Source: Arthrobacter sp. V1I7 (GTDB lineage Bacteria > Actinomycetota > Actinomycetes > Actinomycetales > Micrococcaceae). From it: DNA of 64,000 nucleotides. How positions within the stretch are numbered: the stretch's first letter is position 1; the number at the start of each line of letters is the position of its first letter. The DNA lies in NCBI RefSeq assembly GCF_030817015.1, contig NZ_JAUSYS010000001.1:1612001-1676000 (forward strand), written 5' to 3'. The translations under genes were made by a program, and so were the position numbers. The notes under the pieces are model-generated. The model did no database searches. It was given only the letters and a program-made list of their open reading frames with translations, and was not told the origin of the DNA. Of this stretch, positions 57,134 through 64,000 are shown in pieces.

Positions 57134-58459
57134 ATGACTGCAACTCCTTGGGCAATTCTGCTCTGCAATTTCTCGGACGCCGGATCTGAACCTTATACAC
57201 GCTCACGCTTTGAAGAAATATTCACGCCTGTGGGGGCCGGAAAATTCAACATGATTGACTACTTTCGCGATATGTCCCACGGATCCCTGGACCTGAACGG
57301 TTCGAAGGTGTTCCCGCCCAACGAGGGCTGGTATACGATCCCTCACGAGCGATCCGACTATAACGGCTTCGACACCGTCATTGGCGGCAATGTTGTCGGG
57401 CGTTCCGCACTCCAGATTTGGGCACGTGAGGCTGCGGCTGCGGCCGGGGACGACCTCAGCGCCTACTTCAACATAGTTGTGCTGACCAACCCGTCGGTGG
57501 ACCTGTTCGGTGGGACCGGGGGCGTCGCCTCAGGTGACGGACGGAACCTCGTCAATGGAATGACGGGCCTGTCCCCGAGTTATCTGGGACAGGAGATGGG
57601 CCACGGCTACGGTCTGGACCACGCTCGGATTGAAGGTTCTGCACAGGACTATATGGACCCCTTCGACGTGATGAGCACGGCAGCAGCCCAAATGGCGCCG
57701 CACCCTGTCTATACCGAAACTGATGCCCAGGGGCGTCCCGTCTTCCTGATCGGTCCAGGCCTGACGGCAGCAACAATGTCAGCGATGTCTTGGCTCGACA
57801 ACACCCGTGTCTGGTCCTCTGGATCAGACAGGCAAAGCACAGTCGAGTTGCGTCCTCTGCACCGAACAGATCTTCCGGGCTTCCTCTGCGCCAAGGTGGG
57901 TAACCTCTTCGTCGAGTTCCGCATGAACGAAGGATGGGACGCCGGACTAGCCGACCCCGTGGTTCTGATCCATGACTACTTCAATGGCAACTCCTACCTC
58001 CATCCGGCCGACTCCGGACAACAAGGACTCCTGGCAGGAGATGTCTATTCTGAGGGAGACGTCAGCAACCGGCCCGCACGCCTGCACGGAGCAGGTGCGC
58101 GGATTACCGTGGCAGCCATCGACGCCGCGGCACGCACCGCACGGCTGACAGTCGAAAAGTGGGCCGACCAGCGGGTGATGGCGGGCCCGGGCAGCATATT
58201 CGGCGGCGTCGCCAACGACGGCGGTGGATGGGTCGTCGTCAACGGCAAGGTAACCATTGTGCCTCCGCGGTCGCCGCTGCTGCGCGTGCTTGAACATGTC
58301 AGTCAGGCGCAGGCCAGCGAGGCTGTTTCTCACGGTGTAGCCCGGAACCTGATCCAGCAACAGGTGTATACGGCCATTGCCGAAGTCGCGACCGCTGAAG
58401 CCGCTCGCGCTTCCTCCGTCCATGTCCCCACGATGGACGTACTGCCCGGGCGCCAATAA
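57134..58459 (+). CDS. Metzincin/M6-like protein with altered zinc motif
   Basis: 441 residues. The N-terminus, WAILLCNFSDAGSEPYTRSR, resembles the start of M6-type (immune inhibitor A-like) peptidases, as does the later YMDPFDVMST. The zinc motif reads QEMGHGYGLDH, where HExxHxxGxxH is expected: the first His is Gln but Glu and two His remain. No signal peptide is seen. A C-terminal beta-rich half ends near residue 350. It may be an active variant or a non-catalytic one. Its 3' end abuts a truncated recombinase. Confidence 0.65.
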   Translation: MTATPWAILLCNFSDAGSEPYTRSRFEEIFTPVGAGKFNMIDYFRDMSHGSLDLNGSKVFPPNEGWYTIPHERSDYNGFDTVIGGNVVGRSALQIWAREAAAAAGDDLSAYFNIVVLTNPSVDLFGGTGGVASGDGRNLVNGMTGLSPSYLGQEMGHGYGLDHARIEGSAQDYMDPFDVMSTAAAQMAPHPVYTETDAQGRPVFLIGPGLTAATMSAMSWLDNTRVWSSGSDRQSTVELRPLHRTDLPGFLCAKVGNLFVEFRMNEGWDAGLADPVVLIHDYFNGNSYLHPADSGQQGLLAGDVYSEGDVSNRPARLHGAGARITVAAIDAAARTARLTVEKWADQRVMAGPGSIFGGVANDGGGWVVVNGKVTIVPPRSPLLRVLEHVSQAQASEAVSHGVARNLIQQQVYTAIAEVATAEAARASSVHVPTMDVLPGRQ

Positions 58460-58534
58460 CTCCCAATCCAAGTCGGTCTCTGCCGGTGACTATCCACCCG
58501 GCAGGTTATCCGGCACTTCAAAGGTCAGCGTCAG

Positions 58535-58946
58535 TGCAGGCGGGTCGGCCCTGGTCGTGACCAAACTCGACCGCTTGGCCCGGTCACTGCGCGACGCCAA
58601 GGACATAGTCGATGAGCTCACCCGCCGCGAAGTCAAGCTGAGTATCGGCGGCTCCGTCCATGATCCGACTGATCCCGTGGGCCGACTTCTCTCCAATGTC
58701 TTGGCCATGGTCGCGGAATTCGAAGCTGACCTGATCCGGGCACGGACCCGGGAAGGCATGGCCGTCGCCAAGGCAAAGGGCCGCCTGCGCGGGAAGCAGC
58801 CCAAGCTTTCCAAGAAACAGGAAGCACACTTGGTGTCCGTTCACCGGGCGGGAACACACACGACGGCGGAACTTGCCGAACTCTTCTCAGTGGCCCGATC
58901 AACCGTCTACCGTGCCATCAAGCGCGCCGGCGAGGCCGCCAGTTAG
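58535..58946 (+). pseudogene. Serine recombinase 3, N-terminus missing
   Basis: Matches a Hin/resolvase-type recombinase from the middle: ALVVTKLDRLARSLRDAKDI, VKLSIGGSVHDPTDPVGRLL, MVAEFEADLIRARTREGMAV, with a good C-terminal HTH ELAELFSVARSTVYRAIKRA. The first ~70 residues, with the catalytic Ser and Arg, are missing; upstream sequence in the frame (from 58377) belongs to unrelated DNA. Inactive. Confidence 0.75.
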
Positions 58947-59105
58947 ATCCAACAATTCACCGTCCACGCCGGAATCAACACCGGTACGTCCTTGGCGCGC
59001 ATTCAGTACCGATCCTTTTCAGACGCCGTCTCCGTGCCGACGCTCTTCCGGGGGTCGGCTACAGACGCTACAGGGCGCTTCGACGCAGTAGTTGTTTGCT
59101 GGTTG

Positions 59106-59255
59106 GTGCAGTCGACTTCTGAAAAGTGACGGTTTGTGCAGGCGACTATTGAGCGGAATGCATTTCCGTGCAGGGGGCTTCTGACATTCTCATGTTCGCA
59201 CTTGTCTGCACTGCCCCGGAATTCCGGGGGAGCGCGTGCAGACGATTTCTGAAAA
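59106..59255 (+). repeat. Iteron-like repeats, possible IS21-type end
   Basis: GTGCAG followed by a variant of CGACTTCTGAAAA occurs at 59106, 59136, 59168 and 59236, spaced 30, 32 and 68 bp. Multiple end repeats of this style are known for IS21-family elements, so this may be a relic end; that is a weak inference. The 661-bp region 58947-59607 otherwise shows no gene. Confidence 0.55.
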
Positions 59256-59607
59256 TGACAACGGCACTGCCGTCTCGTCCGACTGCCTTTCAACCCTTGG
59301 TTCGCGAGATATGTGTAGACTCAGGTGCGCCCAGCTAGGTCCCGCTCTGGGAAGGCCATGGCGAAAGCCCCGGGCGGAAGCTAGAGTTGGGAACTGGTCC
59401 GGTATCACTTCGATGGACCACAGCAGAGAGGGGAGGTGTTTTTGATGACTGTTATTGCCGTGCGCCCCCGGCGCCTCGAAACCATCAAAATAACCGCCCC
59501 AGTCTCCAGCTTCCGTACCGTATAGGGCGCTGCCCGCGGACCGCCACAACACCCTGGGCCTTGCCTGGGAGTGGCCGGTGCCAGGGGACTTTTCCCGAGG
59601 TATCACA

Positions 59608-60777
59608 TTGAAAAATTCTTCAGGCCACGGCCTGGGCAGTCTGGTTGCATCCATATCCGGTCGCACCGGCCCAACCCTTTACGGCTACAACGCCGTCGTC
59701 GCACGGCACTTCGACGAAAACCCCTCATCTGTCTGTAGCGCGGAAAATCCCTGCGAGCCTGGCCGTGTGGTGCGGGTTGACCGCAGCCTGGTCCTGGTGG
59801 CTGTGGGCATGGAGCTCCTGCACCTTCCCTACCCGCTTGATGGCGGCGTGCCGGTCACGGGCGACTGGGTTTGGATAGGACCCAACCGCGCGGGTGACCG
59901 CCAGATTCTCGGCGTGCTGCCCCGGCGTTCGGAGCTCAGCCGGAAGCGCGCATTCGAGGACTCCTCCGCCGCCCAGGTCCTGGCTGCCAACATGGACGTG
60001 ATCGGCGTGGTGGTTCCGGTTGACCGGCCGCTCACGCACAACCGTCTCGAACGGACGCTCGTCGCCGCCTGGGATTCAGGCGCCGTTCCCCTGGTGATTG
60101 TCACCAAAGCGGACCTGGCGCACGTGGCGGACGACGTCGTCGGGCAGGTCATCCTGCAGGCAGCAGGTGTTGACGTCGTCACCACCTCCGCGGAGAACGG
60201 GGACGGGATCGAGGACTTGTTGGCACATCTGCCGCCGCGCAGCACCCTTGTCCTCCTGGGGCCCTCCGGCGCAGGTAAATCCACACTGATCAACGCCCTG
60301 GTTGGCCACAACGTGCAGCACACAGGCGAAGTCCGCTCCGGCGACTTCAGGGGGAAGCACACCACCACCTCCCGGGAGCTTGTACCGCTGGCGGACGGCA
60401 CTGTCCTCATGGAAACTCCCGGCGTCCGCGGGTTCGGGCTTTTCGACGCCGACGACGGGATGGAGCAGATGTTCGGGGATGTGGAGGAGCTCGCCAGACT
60501 CTGCCGGTTTTCCGATTGCGCACATCAGCAGGAACCCGGCTGCGCCGTGCAGGCCGCCCTCTCTGACAGCACGCTCGAGGACCGCCGCTGGAACAACTAT
60601 CGGAAACTCCAACGCGAAATGGCCGCGCTGGCCCGCCGCAAGGATGCCGCAGCCAGCCGGGCGTACCAGCGTGAGTGGCACCAAAAAGTGGTCGGAGGAG
60701 GGAAATCCCAGCGTTCTGCAGAGCGCGTCAGATCAGAGCGGGAGGAGGAGCAGCGGTCAAAGCGGAAGCGGCGCTGA
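59608..60777 (+). CDS. rsgA: Ribosome small subunit-dependent GTPase A
   Basis: 389 residues from TTG 59608, preceded by CGAGG at 59596-59600; GTG 59578 is also open. RsgA is a circularly permuted GTPase that checks late 30S assembly. An N-terminal OB-fold is followed by VTKAD (G4), GPSGAGKSTLINAL (G1, ~217), DFRGKHTTTSREL (G2) and ETPGVRGFGL (G3). The zinc domain has CRFSDCAHQQEPGC (~297-312). A basic C-terminal tail follows. It is intact inside the plasticity zone. Confidence 0.93.
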   Translation: MKNSSGHGLGSLVASISGRTGPTLYGYNAVVARHFDENPSSVCSAENPCEPGRVVRVDRSLVLVAVGMELLHLPYPLDGGVPVTGDWVWIGPNRAGDRQILGVLPRRSELSRKRAFEDSSAAQVLAANMDVIGVVVPVDRPLTHNRLERTLVAAWDSGAVPLVIVTKADLAHVADDVVGQVILQAAGVDVVTTSAENGDGIEDLLAHLPPRSTLVLLGPSGAGKSTLINALVGHNVQHTGEVRSGDFRGKHTTTSRELVPLADGTVLMETPGVRGFGLFDADDGMEQMFGDVEELARLCRFSDCAHQQEPGCAVQAALSDSTLEDRRWNNYRKLQREMAALARRKDAAASRAYQREWHQKVVGGGKSQRSAERVRSEREEEQRSKRKRR

Positions 60778-60969
60778 GCCACTGCACCTGTATTCCCCTG
60801 GAGCGGGCCCCATTAGGCCCTGCTTTCCGCTGCGCTTCAACCCTCGTGCTGGGGCAGCCGGGTAGCCGGGGGTGCCGGGGAAGACAGGTAGTGGCGGCTC
60901 TGGTGCCGGCTTGCCTGCAGCCGTAGGCTCTGAGCAATCGCGCCACCGGCAGTGAACGGGGAGCGGCCA

Positions 60970-61041
60970 GCATGCGGCCTGGCCCGGGAATTCGGGATCA
61001 GCCGCGAAACCCTCTACAAGTACCTCAGGACGGAGAGCTGA
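60970..61041 (+). pseudogene. Scrap of recombinase C-terminal HTH
   Basis: The frame reads ACGLAREFGISRETLYKYLR then TES and a stop at 61039-61041. This is the HTH end of a resolvase. There is no upstream recombinase sequence. The rest of 60778-61211 has only this and the next scrap. Confidence 0.5.
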
Positions 61042-61051
61042 AGCACCTCGT

Positions 61052-61115
61052 GAGACGTTCCCGCCGATGCTGATTTTGATGTTGTGCTGGGTGAGGTCCT
61101 CGATAATGGCACAGG
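61052..61115 (-). pseudogene. Scrap of a recombinase catalytic domain, minus strand
   Basis: Minus-strand reading AIIEDLTQHNIKISIGGNVS resembles the segment before the E helix of Hin-type recombinases (compare DELTRREVKLSIGGSV in recombinase 3). Only ~20 residues remain. Confidence 0.4.
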
Positions 61116-61211
61116 CCGCGGGCATGTGTGGCGCGGGTCCGGCAGCACCAGGCACGCCGTGCCCTGTGCCCGCCGTCCCGGGGGCCGGCGCTTCCCCGTA
61201 CGGTGCTGCCG

Positions 61212-61784
61212 TCAGCGCAGCTCGAGCCGCATGAGGATGCGGGGGAACCCGTTGAGCACCGAGTCGGTGTCTGCCGCTTTCGTAAAGCCGGCCCGTTCGA
61301 AGAGCCTGCGGGTGCCGACATAGGCCATGGTGAGGTCGACCTTCTGGTCCTTGTTGTCGAGCGGGTATCCCTCGACCGCGGGAGCGCCATGACCGCGCGC
61401 GAAGTCGACGGCGCCTGCGAGAAGAGCATGCGAGATGCCCTGGCCGCGATGCCCTGGTCGCACCCGAATGCACCACACCGACCACACGCCCACGTCGTCC
61501 GCGTGCGGAATCCGTCGGTTGCGGGCGAAGGCCGTGTCGGCCCGCGGGTGCACGGCGGCCCAGCCGACCACCTCGCCGCCGTCATAGGCGAGCACCCCGG
61601 GGGGCGGGTCCTGCCGGCACAGGCGTTGCACGAGCTCCCCGCGGTCTTGCCCCCGCAGAGCGATGTTCTCTTTCGACGGAAGGCGATAGCTAAGGCACCA
61701 GCACACGTTCGCATCGGGGCGCTTGGGCCCCAGAACCGTCTTCACATCCTCGAATACCGTTGCCGCACGCACCTCGATCGCCAT
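61212..61784 (-). CDS. GNAT-family N-acetyltransferase
   Basis: 190 residues from ATG 61784 (MAIEVRAATVFEDVKTVLGP). The acetyl-CoA motif A is IRVRPGHRGQGISHALLAGA, followed by the C-terminal RRLFERAGFTKAAD. NVCWCLSYRLPS near the N-terminus is found in a group of actinobacterial acetyltransferases. Substrate unknown; it stands alone between recombinase scraps and recombinase 2. Confidence 0.82.
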   Translation of the reverse strand: MAIEVRAATVFEDVKTVLGPKRPDANVCWCLSYRLPSKENIALRGQDRGELVQRLCRQDPPPGVLAYDGGEVVGWAAVHPRADTAFARNRRIPHADDVGVWSVWCIRVRPGHRGQGISHALLAGAVDFARGHGAPAVEGYPLDNKDQKVDLTMAYVGTRRLFERAGFTKAADTDSVLNGFPRILMRLELR

Positions 61785-62047
61785 ACACTCACACTGCCAC
61801 CGACCCCGGACACTGACAATGCCGCAGCCGGCGTGACATCCGTGGTTCCCACGCACAGAAGGCGTGAAACCGTCGCGGCCGTGAGCGCGGCGGGTGGATG
61901 TAGGCTCGACCCTTCCACACGCTCAGGGATCCGGGTGCACCAATTGAACCGGTACCCGAAGGCTCCCACCAGGGGAAGGGGCCTGGCTGCGCTCGGACGG
62001 TCAAGGCTCTTTAATTGTTCGGGATTAAGAGAATATGGGGTCGGCCA

Positions 62048-62569
62048 ATGGCTGTTATCGGGTACGCGAGGGTTTCCACCGCGGAACAGAACCTTGATCT
62101 GCAGCTCACTGCACTCCAGGGCGGGGGCGCTGCGAGGATCTTTGCCGACAACGGAGTCTCCAAGGCCCTGGACCGGCTGGAGTCCGGCGACGTGCTCACG
62201 GTGTGGAAGCTCGACCGATTGGGACGTAACACCCGGCACGTCCTTGACGTCATCGAGAACATCCGGGAACAGGGCGCAGGCTTCCGCTCCCTGACCGAAG
62301 GTCTGGACACAACCGGACCCATGGGCACAGCCATGCTGACGATGATCATGGCCGCGTTCGCTCAGCTGGAGCGGGACACGATGGTCGAACGCACCAGAGC
62401 AGGACTCGCCGCGGCCGCGGCCAACAACCGCCACGGCGGAAGACCCCGCAAAGTGGACGACGCTGCCGCTGCCCGGGCCAAGGAGGTCAAAGGCAAAGGA
62501 ATCAGCGCCGGCGACATCGGCAAGATGCTCGGCGTCTCCCGCGCCACGGTCTACCGATACCTTATATAG
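62048..62569 (+). pseudogene. Serine recombinase 2: HTH intact, catalytic Arg loop deleted
   Basis: 173 codons from ATG 62048. The resolvase fold is present with Ser10 in YARVST and a clean C-terminal HTH GDIGKMLGVSRATVYRYLI. Compared with copy 1, 30 bp are missing in frame after FADNGV, removing SGSTTERAQL with the catalytic Arg equivalent to Arg45 of gamma-delta resolvase. One Met is inserted in the E-helix (LTMIMAAF). It is translatable but probably inactive. Promoter-region DNA matches copy 1. Confidence 0.8.
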
Positions 62570-62752
62570 GCAACGCGGAGAGAAATCCCGGCAATCCGAC
62601 AAGACATGGCCAAATAGCGGTACAAAAAGCACGCCAGAGAGAGAACTCTGTGATTCACATTGCGATCAGGCTTCGGGGCAGTCTCACGACCGGTCGTTTT
62701 CGTACAGCCGGAAAGCCCAGCTGAGTCTATGTGTCATCTGGGCCATGGTCGT

Positions 62753-63937
62753 TCAGAAGCGGATTGCGTCGATGACCTTGATTCGAACTGCGACCAGGGC
62801 GGGAATGGCGCCGGCGAGTGCGCCGACGAGGACGGCCGAGCCCAGTCCCAGCAGGGCAGCTTCGATGGGGAACGCCGGGTACTCGTGGAGCCCTGGGGCG
62901 ATTTTGGATTGAATCCAGGGATTCTTGACGACCGCTACCGAGACCATTACTCCGACGATTCCGGCCACCGCCGTCGCGACTACCGTTTCCATCATGACGC
63001 CGAGGAATATGCGTGAGGATGTTGCGCCGAAGCTGCGGCGGATGCCGATTTCGCGCACCCGGTACCTGACGGTGACCATGGAGATGTTCAGCATGCCGAC
63101 CGCGCCCAGGAGCAGGACCAGTCCGGCGATGCCGCCAACCGCGAGCTGGACGGTCGCGAAGGGGTCGCCCTGGCTGGCGTAGTCCATCCGGTCCACCTGG
63201 ATCTGCATGCCAGGGAATTGCTGTTGCAGGTCTGCGGTGATGGCATATTTGAGTGCTTCAGCCTGGTCGTCTCCGACCCAGAACTTGAACTGTCCGGGTC
63301 CTCCGGCGGAAATATTGGCCCGGTCCGCGGCTCGGGTCAGCATAAAGGCCGCCGGTGGGGCTTGCGGGTACTGGTCGGGAACTACACCGATGATCACGGC
63401 TGTCGTGTTCTCGGCCCCAACCAGTTGAACCTTTGGATTGGTGGTGAGGTTGGGTCGGCCTGCCATGTCGTAAAAGCCCTCTGAGACGACCAGCGCCGGG
63501 GCAAGCCGTTTGTCGTCGTCGTCGGCGAACCAGCCGCCTTGGCTGACGTTGAGTCGATGGATGACCCCGTAGCCCGGATCGACCAGTTGGAGCATCAACT
63601 GTTGCACGCCGTAAGGGGTCTGGAATGCGTGCTGCGCCTGGGTCGAATGTGTGTAGTAAGAGATTTTGTAGCGGTCGATGACGCCCTGGTAGGCGGCTTC
63701 GAGTTTCCGCTGGTCTGCCGGTGTTGGGCCGAACACGCCGATGCCCAGGGTTGCCGAACGGCCACCATTTTGCTCGGAGGAGGCTTTGAATCCTTCGCGT
63801 GCCAAATTGCCCAGGCCGACAACGGAGGTCAGGGCTGCCACTGACAGCGCCACTCCGATCAGGGCGAGGAGGATCCTGGTTTTGTTGATCCGCAGTTCCT
63901 GCCAGGCCTCCACGAGGGCGGAAATGATGCCGGTCAT
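62753..63937 (-). CDS. MacB-like ABC transporter permease
   Basis: 394 residues. One N-terminal hydrophobic helix (ILLALIGVALSVAALTSVVG) is followed by a ~230-residue extracytoplasmic MacB_PCD domain, then three C-terminal FtsX helices. VRYRVREIGIRRSFGATSSR is the typical coupling segment. Such permeases export peptides, antibiotics or act in mechanotransmission. The ATG overlaps the ATPase stop by 4 bp. Confidence 0.9.
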   Translation of the reverse strand: MTGIISALVEAWQELRINKTRILLALIGVALSVAALTSVVGLGNLAREGFKASSEQNGGRSATLGIGVFGPTPADQRKLEAAYQGVIDRYKISYYTHSTQAQHAFQTPYGVQQLMLQLVDPGYGVIHRLNVSQGGWFADDDDKRLAPALVVSEGFYDMAGRPNLTTNPKVQLVGAENTTAVIIGVVPDQYPQAPPAAFMLTRAADRANISAGGPGQFKFWVGDDQAEALKYAITADLQQQFPGMQIQVDRMDYASQGDPFATVQLAVGGIAGLVLLLGAVGMLNISMVTVRYRVREIGIRRSFGATSSRIFLGVMMETVVATAVAGIVGVMVSVAVVKNPWIQSKIAPGLHEYPAFPIEAALLGLGSAVLVGALAGAIPALVAVRIKVIDAIRF

Positions 63938-64000
63938 GCGTTCGCTCCCGTGGGGACTTCGGCGGCTGAGAGCACACCTGTTTCGAGCCGGTAGCAGGCC
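63934..64000 (-). CDS. ABC transporter ATPase, C-terminal end only
   Basis: Only about 21 residues, CYRLETGVLSAAEVPTGANA, lie within the window before the stop at 63936-63934. ATGA overlap with the permease start and the gene order make it the MacB-type ATPase partner. The Walker motifs are outside the window. Confidence 0.75.
   Translation of the reverse strand, partial: ACYRLETGVLSAAEVPTGANA

Noticed and set aside
59106-59255. CRISPR array
   Set aside because: Spacing is irregular, repeats are degenerate and no cas genes are present.

Overview
The window looks like chromosomal DNA of a high-GC Gram-positive actinobacterium. The closest fit is the Micrococcaceae, Arthrobacter in the broad sense (Arthrobacter/Pseudarthrobacter). 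This is inferred from codon use, many GTG/TTG and apparently leaderless starts, the order ileS-folC-DUF4233-ndk, a very long RNase E placed before rplU-rpmA-obgE-proB-proA-nadD-rsfS, and a class Ib nrdHIEF cluster. No database search was possible, so genus is inference.

Layout. (1) 1-2.8 kb: end of ileS, folC, a DUF4233 membrane protein, and an ndk broken by one extra base. (2) 2.9-13.0 kb: a carbohydrate catabolic locus made of a divergent DeoR-type regulator, a CUT2-type ABC importer (binding protein, double ATPase, two permeases), DhaK- and DhaL-like kinase subunits, an NAD-dependent epimerase/dehydrogenase and an FGGY kinase. The substrate is unknown. (3) 13.1-16.6 kb: thioredoxin-reductase-like flavoprotein and methyltransferase, divergent from an XRE-cupin regulator, then a VKOR membrane protein. 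(4) 17.0-30.7 kb: rne, a TPP riboswitch controlling a ThiD-TenA fusion, then rplU, rpmA, obgE, proB, proA, a small membrane protein, nadD, a repeat-rich membrane protein and rsfS. (5) 30.7-32.7 kb: two identical tRNA-Ala(GGC) genes, each with its own terminator, followed by a decayed insertion sequence with repeated ends. (6) 32.8-51.9 kb: a secreted lectin-like protein, PhnA-like zinc ribbon, flavin monooxygenase, RlmG/RsmC-like methyltransferase, ROK regulator, metF and metE behind a long structured leader, LysR and Lrp regulators, azlCD, an EamA exporter, and nrdHIEF with candidate NrdR boxes.

(7) 51.9-62.6 kb is a plasticity zone. It holds remnants of a type I restriction subunit (HsdR), an ATP-dependent DNA ligase, three serine recombinases plus two smaller recombinase scraps, and iteron-like repeats resembling an IS end. 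Between these sit intact accessory genes: a secreted protein with six ChW repeats, a two-gene membrane cassette flanked by a 47-bp direct repeat, a metzincin-like protein with an altered HExxH motif, rsgA and a GNAT acetyltransferase. (8) 62.7-64.0 kb: a MacB-like ABC permease and the end of its ATPase, running off the window.

The most interesting candidates for something undescribed are the long structured metF leader (38.28-38.52 kb), the two-gene membrane cassette (55.4-56.7 kb), the divergent DhaK/DhaL/FGGY sugar locus, and the pair of related recombinases that have each lost a different essential part.
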